DNA of 64,000 nt from Pelargonium nanum. Its lineage: Eukaryota > Streptophyta > Magnoliopsida > Geraniales > Geraniaceae. The position numbers were made by a program, and so were the translations under genes. Positions within the stretch are counted from its first letter, which is position 1. Every line of letters begins with the position of its first letter. The stretch is from positions 19,424 through 83,423 of the forward strand of contig JAYMTF010000009.1 of NCBI GenBank assembly GCA_036897485.1, in the 5' to 3' direction. Of the stretch, positions 1 to 10,199 are shown piece by piece. Below the pieces are notes generated by a model, which did not search any database, was not told where the DNA came from, and was given only the letters and a program-made list of their open reading frames with translations.

Positions 1-256
1 ATTTTGTATTTTTTAGTCCAACCAACCTGCAATAACAAGTTTCGACTGATACCTTAGCAGTGTCTGCCACATCATATGGCTTTGCCACGTAAACAAATTT
101 TTTTAATATCCTTATAGCATGACGGTATAAGAGGCAAAGTCTAATAATTTGGGACCATTTTGATAGTTTTTCTAATCACCAAAATTTGAAAATCCAAATA
201 GCCCAATATAGTTTACCAAACACGGCCCAACTGAGATGGGCCCATTGGCCCATTAC

Positions 257-264
257 TATATATA
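257..264 (+). promoter_or_regulatory. Putative TATA box of the NDPK5-like gene
   Basis: TATATATA followed by a pyrimidine-rich leader, about 380 bp upstream of the chosen ATG. The leader is spliced (candidate intron 523-610), so the mature 5' UTR would be shorter than this distance. The position fits a plant core promoter, but no transcription start is visible directly. Confidence 0.5.
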
Positions 265-411
265 CCCTTCTCTTTCGTCATTTTTTCTTCAGCCGCCCAA
301 ATCCTCAGTTGTTCGTTTCATTTTCCCGCTCTTTTTTTTTTCTTCTCTTCGGCGACAAGAATCTTCTCTTCGTTTTGGTCTCTCTCCCTGTAAATCACCG
401 CTAAACTCTCT

Positions 412-520
412 GTTTGGCTGCCGAGAAAGTACAGGAAAATAGAAGCGAATCTTAAAATCATTTTTTTTAAACTAACCGTTACATATGATTTTTTTTCCTC
501 CATTTTCTCGGCAACCAAAC
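412..520. repeat. Inverted repeat in the NDPK5-like 5' UTR
   Basis: Left arm GTTTGGCTGCCGAGAA near 412-427 and right arm TTTCTCGGCAACCAAAC near 504-520 are inverted copies separated by about 75 bp. The right arm abuts the candidate 5' UTR splice donor at 523. Near-identical arms recur many times in the leader intron of the ALDH7B gene at 41440-42366, so this is a dispersed element and not a chance hairpin. Confidence 0.75.
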
Positions 521-522
521 AG

Positions 523-610
523 GTAATGAATTCACGATCAAGTGCACGTACTAGTTTTTATAGTTTCCGGCAATGATTATTGTATACTGACTGGAATTTT
601 GTATTTGCAG
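523..610 (+). other. Candidate 5' UTR intron of the NDPK5-like gene
   Basis: The segment begins AG|GTAATG and ends TTTGCAG|AG, 28 bp before the ATG. Leader introns are common in plant genes. Inferred from splice-site fit only. Confidence 0.55.
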
Positions 611-638
611 AGCTGATTCGCGCAGTATAACACTTGAG

Positions 639-3600
639 ATGGCAATTGGCTTTTGTCAGTTCCGTGCAAGGTTCCTGTTCTTCTTCTTCGTGATCTCCGT
701 CTCGCTGCCTATCAGGTAGTCCAATTCTCAGGGTTTCTCGATCGTTCTAGATCGTTTCATGGCTGTGATTTTGTAATTTTCCTTGTTTGATTCGTTGATT
801 GTTTAGTTTTGCGATTGAGCTCGTAGTGAGATTTGGTTATTGTTTGACTTGTTTCTGCCAGAAGCTAAGGTTATGGTATCTGTTTATGTTTTAAAAGAAA
901 TCATGTAGAAATATATAGAGATTCTAATGAATAGAAACACCATAACTCGTTACATATATTATTAACTGAAGTAGAAATAGAGTTTTGCAATTTACCTCTA
1001 TTAAATAGACATAAGTCTGAAGTAATACTCTATACTTAATGGTTGGTAGAAATCAATTGCAGAAGAAAAAGGTTAGAGAATGATGAATTCTGCTCGTAAA
1101 TGTTCTGAGTCCTTCCATAATCAACTGCAAAAAAGAGTAAAGAGATGATACAATTATAGATGAAATATCACATTTCAGAAGGTGGTAGAAATTTAGGTAC
1201 AATGCTGGGATAAATAAATATTTTGTCAATGTAGATTTATACAGGTTGAATTTTGAGCCATGCTTGTATAAAAAAATATAGTCATATTGAATTGGAGAAA
1301 TGTTCCGTTTGTTATGGAAATATTAGCAATTATGTATGGACTTTTCTGAAATTAGCTAGCTAGAGGTATTGGTCAATACCATCAAATTACATTTCCATCT
1401 TGTATAGTTCCTTTCGAGGACTGTTATTTATCTCATTGTTTTACTGTCTGGAATTATTTAAATCTTCTAGCCAAGAAAGTGTGGAGGAGAAGACATTGGC
1501 TATAATAAAGCCAGATGGGGTGTCTGGTAACTACACGGATAAGATAAAGAGTATTATTCTGGAATCTGGTTTCATCATCTCGAAGGAGCTACTCACTCAA
1601 CTTGACGAGGACACTGTGAAGAGCTTTTATGCAGAGCACCGCTCAAAAAGCTTCTTTTCTAGCCTTATCAAATACATGACAAGGTATGAGGTATCTTTCT
1701 GTATCTATTATATTGTGCTATTTTGTTCTGTCTGCCTTTTCTTATCGGCTAAAATAGTCAAGGTAAAGTCAATCATTATGTTTGCTGTTTTGATGGTTCT
1801 AAGCATTCATGTTTTTTGCAAATTTGAAGGCCTTTTTTCCCTTTTTCTTGATATTTCTTCCTTAATCTATATATTTTGCATTTTGTAATGTAATTATGTG
1901 TCCTGGATTCAAGTCTATCATGATTTATTTGGTTTAGATTCATATCTAGTACTCCCTTTGTCCCAAAATCAGTATATTGGTTTCTATTTTGAGAAAAAAA
2001 ATAAGGAAAAGGTAGTTAGTGTTGTACATTTCCTCTTGTATCCTCATGCACATGTGTTGTAACAAACTTAAAGGATACTAACTTATTATAGGGATACAAT
2101 TACTATTGGTTATTCATACATAACTGACATCCTTAAAAAGAAAGAGGGAACTCATTTTGGGACAAAAATACAAGAAAAACAAGACACTTATTTTGAAACG
2201 GAGGTAGTACCTATTTTCTGGAAATCATCTACAGATATTGAAATTTTGAGAATGAATGACAACACCATTGAAGAATTAAGGTCACACTTATTTACTTCAC
2301 TTGTTGGTTTTACTAGATGACACTTCAAATGGCCCCACTGATTGGGCATTTTGTGTTATCCTGGAATCAGAATGAAGGACACAAATTAATGGAATGACAT
2401 GATTATAGCTATTGCTTTTTTCACTGACATTTCTTTGTAGCTTGTCATATCTGCATATTAAGTTAGCAAATATGATTTTAGCTGTCTTATGATTTAATTT
2501 CAGAACTGTTCTCTCATTCCATGAATAATGCTTTATCTTAATCAGTGGACCGGTGCTGGTTATGGTTTTGGAAAAGGAAAATGCCATTGCTGACTGGCGT
2601 AAAATGATCGGGCCAACTGATGCACGCAAGGCTAAGATTAGTCATCCTCAGAGGTTATTTATGTTCTGATTTTACCCTCTTTACGCCCCAAATCATATTC
2701 TTAACTTATTGATCTCTTATTTTATTTTACTCCACCATTTCTCATTGGTCAGGTCTTATACTTCCTGAACTCCATTAGTTTCATGTCATGGCTCTACTTG
2801 TCTGTTGATTGCTTCTGTTTTTGTTTCCTCCAGCATTAGAGCATTTTGTGGTCTGGATTCGGAAAAGAATTGTGTTCACGGTTCGGATTCACCTCAATCG
2901 GCTCAAAGAGAAATCTCATTTTTCTTTGAAGAGACATCTATAGGTAAATCCTTCTCTTTTTTTCTTTTTCTTTAGACACAGTTTAATCTGCCAAGGCCTA
3001 TGCGTTACTTATGCGTGATGAGTTTACTTTAAATCGTAAGATATGTGTTTCTTTTTTTAACTTGTCAAACATTAGATGTGATGTAGCACCTTTCTTGTGT
3101 GACCTTTAATTAGCCTTATTATATAAAGTGGTGCTGTTGTCACTAATCAAGTGTAGGATTATGTTCTTGTACACCTAGCAATGCGGACGCCGGGCCTAAA
3201 TGGGCCGGCCCAAAAAATGCAGATGTTTTTATCGAACAAGTTTTGTCAGTTCTAACGTGCCTTGCCACTTAATGGAAAAGGCTTGGGCTGATAAAAAGTT
3301 GCAAAATACGAATGCGTGAGTTTTATTACCCGGCCCGGCATTAGGCCTGTAACCCGAATTGCCAGGTCAGATGTACCTGCACTGGACATGTCTACATTAA
3401 ATTTCAATACACTCTTAATACAATTAATATGTGTTTGTTCTGGCTGTTTATTTAATAGTGTCCTTGCATGCTAGTTATATGTTCACCAACATCAGTCTTT
3501 TTTGGTATTTTTCTGGGGGAATGATGCTCACCCGTTAAGGTTTAACTCACAATCTAGGGTATCTTAATAAGTATTTCAAGATAGGAAACTTGATTGAGAT

Positions 3601-4106
3601 GATCTTCATTTTCAATGCAGTAAATAGCGTGACCGAGTTTGCACATCTAACCTGTATATCCTTTTATACCCCCAAATTATTGTTTCATTGTGACCCTGAA
3701 TGGCGTCAGGACACATGATAGTTCTCTGATTCTCTGATGACAGAGTATTTTCGAAGTAACTGAATTTTTATAGACCTATTTACTTGAATACCACCATTCT
3801 GTTGCCAAGTAGTGATTCAATGCTCAGACAATTTTTTCTTTTGAGTTTTACTAATACAGAATACAACATGTTAGAATATTAAATATAATATGTCTAGCCT
3901 TCTAATCAAACACTAATAATTAACTTGTTGTATACAACATAAAACTAGAAGAGAAGGCTGTGACTTTCAAAACACAAGTGATTATCTTGTGCGATTATTT
4001 ATATTTATGGTTACTTCTATAACCTAATGACTAATGTTTTATATATACGTGCATTGCTGTCTATCTTTCTACAGATGGAGTAACTTCAGAACATGATGAA
4101 TTGTGA
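639..4106 (+). CDS. NDPK5: Nucleoside diphosphate kinase, NDPK5-like, secretory-type
   Basis: Nucleoside diphosphate kinases move the terminal phosphate from NTPs to NDPs through a phosphohistidine. Five exons join in one frame: 639-715, 1471-1683, 2546-2653, 2834-2943 and 4075-4106 (540 nt, 179 aa). The N-terminus has a hydrophobic [13 protein letters not shown] core that looks like a signal peptide or anchor. The domain starts at [11 protein letters not shown], and NCVHGSDS holds the catalytic His in the family motif. The protein continues past the NDPK core to end in TSEHDEL, close to an ER-retention signal but not canonical KDEL/HDEL. All junctions are GT-AG. A GT lies 4 nt after the stop, so the 3' UTR may also be spliced. 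A short ORF at 1400-1888 reads through exon 2 into intron and is not the real model. The family is certain; the NDPK5 subtype rests on the leader and remembered similarity to At1g17410. Confidence 0.93.
1948..2211. mobile_element. Stowaway-like MITE in NDPK5 intron 2
   Basis: The element begins GTACTCCCTTTGTCCCAAAA and ends with the inverted counterpart TTTTGAAACGGAGGTAGTAC, the classic 'CTCCCTCCGTCCCAAAA' terminal inverted repeat of plant Tc1/mariner-type MITEs. It is about 260 bp with no coding capacity. Exact edges and the TA duplication are uncertain to 1-3 bp. Confidence 0.75.
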
Positions 4107-7100
4107 ATGGTAAGCATTCAGTGAAGAACCACTTACCCTCGTTCAGTCGCACTATCCTTGAAATATGGAGAAATGCTTTGCATAGTATTTCCTTAGATTA
4201 GGGTATTTATTAGTGGATGTATTCTAAACTCTCTCTACAATCAATCAAACTACTTTCCATTGTCTCCTCTGTTTTTCATTGCTTGTGACTTACTTTAAGA
4301 TGCTGTTTTAAGAGTTAATTTGTAAAATTCGCTGAATCTCATATCTTAAAAGTACTGCTATGATTTTTATGTTCCCGCGATGGAGATGCCGTGTTCTAGT
4401 TTTATATACTCTTTATCTTTGGTATTTGTGGTGGTTATGTGCATTGAACACATTATGAGATATACATGTGCAGATGTGCCTTCTAAATGACCAGTGTCTA
4501 ATTGTCTATCTTATTTTGTTAGTTGAATAGTTGTTAACAATATGAAAATAAAAGATGCGTGCTAGTTGGTGTCACATTCTAATGGATTGTTTCATCGTAC
4601 ATGGTTAGAAGATTCCAATCGAGATGTCAGCTACAGTGCTAAGCGAAGGAGATTTGACCGTACAGCAGCTCAGTTAGTGATTGCTAATGGGAGTTAGTAA
4701 AGTTTTTAGTCTAAACTGCTTTTTAGTGAACCTATTGGATTGACATAGATTCAGTTCTCCTTAGTGACTATACATGTATAGTCACCCTATATATGCTGAA
4801 AAGCAAAATTGGAACATAGAGGATATATATTTCTAGTTGGTAAATAAATCTGTTACTTATCAACCATGGCGTCTTGTCAATTTAGTTTATGCTGAACCCG
4901 ACAATGGTGTGAGACTCGTGCACTTGGCTGCTCTTTTTTATTAGACCCGAAAAGGAAAAAAGGAGATGGAAAAGAACTTTGTTGCATGCTTCTTAATTTG
5001 TATATAAAACAGGTGATGTATCTTTTGTCTGTTTCCATTAGTTATTTAGCATGTACACTGCATATCTGCAACCGTAACTTGTGATAGCCAGTGAAAATTT
5101 TATTTATGCTGGTCCTCTGTTTACTTGTCAATGTAAAATGGCTTTGGATCAATGAATGCGCAAGTTGATTGGCTACCTATATTGCTTGTAGCCAATAGGG
5201 TTCTCCTTTTTATTACTGCAATTATTATTATAATTATTTTTTCTGAGGTTTTCAGGGACCTTGCAAGAAGAAAGTCACTTTATCTATTATTTACCGGAGA
5301 TCCAAAGAAATGTGAGCTTGAGCTAGTGAATCGATGATGGTCCACATGATACAAGGCGCTTAGTTTATTTTGGCAATGCATCAACTTTCCAAAATCGGTA
5401 AGTTTCAGTTTCATTCATGCAGTATTTGGATTTCATTTCTAAACCCTAGACATCTAGTAGATGCCAGAACCCACATGGCTTGCTCTTCTTTTGTGTTAAA
5501 AATTGTATATCTTGGTGGCAGTGTTCCCTTTAGACTCCGCTTTTCACTTCCCTTACCTGCATCTCGAGGACTCTCTTTTTGAACCCTGGAAAACTTCTAG
5601 GCTTTTAAGGTGACGACCTGCGTGACGATATTTATAACTTGACTGTCATTTATATGGTAACCTGTTAAAGATTTTGATTGGTTTTAGCTGATCTGTTTTG
5701 CACTATGCAGCAGCTGATTGCTATCTTAATTACATTGCTTAAACTTATCGATAACCTCTACTTAAAATCATATAAACCACATAAGTTACATTGGTTGGAG
5801 GCGGCACATGCTCATATGTAGGCTGTTTAAGTGGTCCAACGAATGGAGTGTCGTTGATTAGTCTCTTCGGAATTTAGATTATATAAACTATCTTTAATAT
5901 GTATGTTATTGCATTCCGCTACGTAAACTTGTCAAAACATTAGCCAAGTAAACTGTGCTAATGCTTGCCTAAGATACCGTTTGTTGTTAATTTAATTCAA
6001 ACATGTTTAGGAAGCTAGAAGAAGCTTAAGAGTTCTTGAAACCATCAACTGGTATAGAAACTAGTTGTTTAGTTTATAATACTATATAGGATCATGGGCT
6101 TAAAATATGGGGACTAGAACTAGAGATCCTTGTAGAAAGTCAAACTCCACGTGTCTGTCCGACATAAGATCATGGGAGTTGCTATGTCGTGACACGTAGC
6201 TCAACTGCCATGAACTCCTGTGCTTGCTTCTCATTGGTTCCCATCGTTTTCTGACGTGGCAGGTTGTGCCATTTTGATTGGATGGTTCTTGTTACAAGAG
6301 AGGTTAAAATATTGGCAATGGATTGCTTGGAGATGAAGATTTATTTGACCTTCCGGGCAGCACGGGCAAGGCGGAGGTCCGCTGCTTCAGGTACTAATAT
6401 TATCTTTTATGTTAATCTTTGCACATTTTTTGGGCTGTCCTGGTTGTGTTTTGAATCCTGGTGTGCAAAAAATATGAAATATTGACTATATATCCTTTGA
6501 TAAATAGTATGCCACGTCTGCAGACTTAGGTTTTTGATTTCTTTTGGGTTATTGGGATCATTTGCATGAACAAAGTTCAGACACGTAGTTAGAAAATGGT
6601 TGATTTGAGAATTGGTCAAACTAGAGGTCGGTTGGTGTTAGATTGGGAATTCGATAATATATTTTTGAGTTTGGTTTTAAAATATTTAATTTTAAACAGA
6701 TTTGTGTGCGAATTTGTGCAAATTGTGGGTTTGTATGAGGAGTAATGCTATATGTCCCAATTTTTGTACAAAAATATTTGTACAAAATGATGTGTCATAT
6801 AATGAGAGATGACACATCAATTGTCCCATTGATGAGTTGGCCGAATCACAATATGTCACGTGTACATTGTGTCTTATAAATCGGGCGCTCCGCGCCAGAA
6901 ATTCATGGGAGGGTGGTGGTATCATATATGTCAGATTTTTATTATTTAAACTTAATTTTAAATCACAAAAGATGTAAAAATATGTATGCCACATAGAATT
7001 GCCACATCATTTTGTACAAAATTTGGGACAAATAGCATTTTTTTTTGTATGAGATATGACAAATAAATTATTTTTATTGATGATTTGATCTATAATACAC

Positions 7101-10100
7101 TATGTACAATATGTCTTATAAACAATGACAGAACTAGGGGGTATGCCGTTGTAGTCAAAGGTTCTTCCCAACTTGATAAAATGCCAGATTTTTAAAAGTT
7201 AGATTGTAGTGTTGAGTACCCTCTTGCAAATCTAAAACCTGAGTTCAAATAATTTTTAAAATTACGAAGTTGATTTAATTTTTTATTTAAAAGTAAACAA
7301 TAAAGGGAACATTGCCCCTACAATTTTGAGACTGGATCTAACGCTACTTATAAATCAGGTGCTCTGCACTCGAAATTTATGGGATGGTATTGTATAATAT
7401 ATGTCGGCTCTGCACCACACAAGTTTTGTGCCTTAAAATTCCATCCATCAAATTTTGGGTTTTAAAATTATGTTTTATAGAATTACAATTTGACACGTAC
7501 GATACTACTATCCTCTTATTAAAATTTGGCACGTAGCACCATGTTATAAAAAAAAATATTGTATGTTAGGCGAGTCACTAATAAAACATTTGGCATGTTG
7601 AGTTTTATTAATTAACACATTGTTTTGTACCATGTTTGAGATCTATAACATTTTCTGTGTGCTATAGTATTCTGATTGTCCCAACACAGTAGATTTGTAC
7701 TTTGCAGGGAGAGATTTTCTTTCAATATGATCAACGGATATCCATTTCCAGGATATTCCGACATGAACCTTGTATGTGAAATGCACTTAGATTTCCTGGG
7801 AAGGAACCGTATCTCCCCATTGATATCCTTAAAAAAATTCAGTTTCTTGGAAAAGATGAGCTATATGCATGCTACATAATGGATTTATCACTTATTTACT
7901 ATTGTTCTCACACTACTGCCATGTAGAAACTAACTTATTCTTAATTTAAAAATAAATAAACAGTAACGATAAATACTAATTTTGAGATAATTTTTGTAAT
8001 GAATGTTAATTTCTCATATTGTCCCATTTTACTCTTATTATAACAACTTTATAGTATTATTGATATTGTTGGTATTTCAATATAGTTCGGTCATTCGACT
8101 TGTCCATGTCGCCTCATGAATTAACATTTATATCAATTCTGATGCATTAATCAACTCAGTACGTAATCCGAATACATTTCTTTTGCGTCTGTAGGAGTTT
8201 TATCTATAAAAAAAAATACCATTTTATTAAAACATTCTTCAGAACAGAATTAATTCCCACTAGGGAAGGATACAAATTTGTTCTTTTGTTATCTTGTACT
8301 TTATTTCTATCCTAGCAGAGTATCTTTGACTTTATCTTGTATACAGAATTGGCACATTGTTGTATATAATTGCACTTGCTCCTAGACAGGGACTCCAAGT
8401 CGGTGGCTCGAGCAGGTGAAGTTCAGGTGCTGGTCCGGTCAGTGAGGGACACTTTCACGCCATGGTATGTGGCTTCCTTTTCACCTTCGCTTTTCTCGTC
8501 ACCTCCTTGTGCCCACCTTCACTTCGGTTTCTATTTCCAACTTGTAGCTTCTTGTTTCCTTCTCTGCCCATTTCGGAACAGCTTTGTGGGAGCTGTCTAT
8601 TGGGTACGCATCAATTCTTACCCAAAATAAATAATGGATAAACATATGCATACTTTTATCCCACATCCGCATCCGTCCGCGTTGTTTCGCGGATGCAGCC
8701 TGGGCGCGCTGTATCCTTTTTCACACACTCCACCAAAAGAGCGGTTAAACCCAATAGCAAACTATTCCGAAGGCAACAATCCAAAAATTTGGATTTTTTT
8801 TCTATTTTTCAAACTTTAAATAAATAATAATGGATTTTACTTGCACTAAGCTTTCCACTCTTAACTTCCGTTAATCTACTAAAACTTTTAAAATCATTTG
8901 AACATGTCAGGTTAAAAGTTACTCATAAATTAAATGTGTCAACAGTATTGGTTGTGTCGGATAAATCGCAACCTATTTATTTAAATAGTTGTGTCGTATT
9001 GTATTGTGTCAACTTGCTCATAAATAAGTTGTGTTCATGTTGTGGGATTTAACCTAATTAATAACTACGCAGGTGACCGCTATGTGTTATTGCCCACAAA
9101 CACATACATATTCTCGTTAATTTTCCACATTGATAACCGACTTTACATTTTTAACCCGCGACAATTGGGTACCCTGAACTTTCCACTTCAACTTCCATTA
9201 GCCTACACTAATCTCTCTCATTTGGTTAAAGTTGGTACACTAACATATTTAGTATGCACACACCAAATAGAATTATCCATAGTTTAGATTAGACAAGAAT
9301 GAGTCGCTATCAAAACACTCTTTAGTGAACTGAGCCAGTGGTCAAAATTGAGAAAATTTGACAAAATATGTAAACTGATGTTTCATCACTCAAAATTTTA
9401 TTTTATTCAAGTTATGCCCACTGAGTGATTGGTCATATTGATAATTAAATCAAGAAATCAGTTTGAGATTGACTGAGAATACACAAAACTAACATAATTT
9501 TGTACTAGTACAAATTACAAGTTATAAAATTCCTGGGATTTGTATTGGATGATCTAAAGAATCTTGATGTGTCTCCAATTCTAGCATGTGTATGTAAGAT
9601 GTGATGCAATACTACAATAATATTATAGTACTCCAATGTGTCTCTCAAACCCATTTCCAGACATAAATTTTCTCGTGGACTCCCTTCAACCGTTGGATGT
9701 TAAGTGCATAGAGATTGATTTCTTAGTTCTAACTTTTTTATTGCCTTAAGATCTGCACTTCTCCAATCTTACGGCTAAGAGTAGTGACACAAGGGCTCTA
9801 CATGCTGAGGATGTTCCATGAATGCTTCACCCACAGAATTCTCAATATATATTGTATTGAATTGTGTGGACATTCATGCATTAAATGCAAGTAGAGAATG
9901 TTTTTTCATGCTATTTGGGTGTGACTTGTGAGTGCATTAGTTGTACATACATACACAAATATTATAAGCAAGGTGTGTCTTACTGAGCCTGAAGGTCTTA
10001 GTTTGGGAACTTGAACCAATGAGAAGCCATTGAAATCAGCTTGGCCATGAAATTCATCAAAACCTCATCTTTTGTTTGATAATCCCAAAGCTCAACTCTC

Positions 10101-10199
10101 ATATCCATTGGCTTTTAAGATCTGCTTTCTCAACACCCACTCCCATTTCTTAATTGTCTGCTACAACAAGCATTCCGGTAGTTACACATAGCCCTGAAA
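4107..10199. other. Gene-poor spacer between NDPK5-like and LAZY-family genes
   Basis: It probably begins with the 3' UTR of the NDPK5-like gene, which may be spliced. The rest is AT-rich DNA with MITEs and fragments. Three short patches look codon-like without making a gene: 4560-4697 (an open frame ending in TAG, rich in Arg/Ser), 6312-6390 (one open frame ending at a possible donor) and 8380-8470. ORFs at 5152-5337, 7676-7879 and 9042-9287 have no recognisable domain and their compositions look like chance frames. Confidence 0.6.
6744..7039. mobile_element. MITE with about 35-bp terminal inverted repeats
   Basis: The left end AATGCTATATGTCCCAATTT, continuing into TTGTACAAA, is mirrored at the right end, whose reverse complement begins AATGCTATTTGTCCCAAATT. 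The inside carries a TCACGTGTACA segment and a GAGTTGGCCGAATCACAATA segment. Both recur in inverted orientation near 22560-22640 and, more degenerately, near 26815-26890. It is non-coding and about 296 bp. The superfamily is not assigned. Confidence 0.75.

Noticed and set aside
1400-1888. 162-aa ORF starting in NDPK5 intron 1
   Set aside because: Only its middle is NDPK exon 2; the rest is intronic read-through with a hydrophobic, AT-driven tail.
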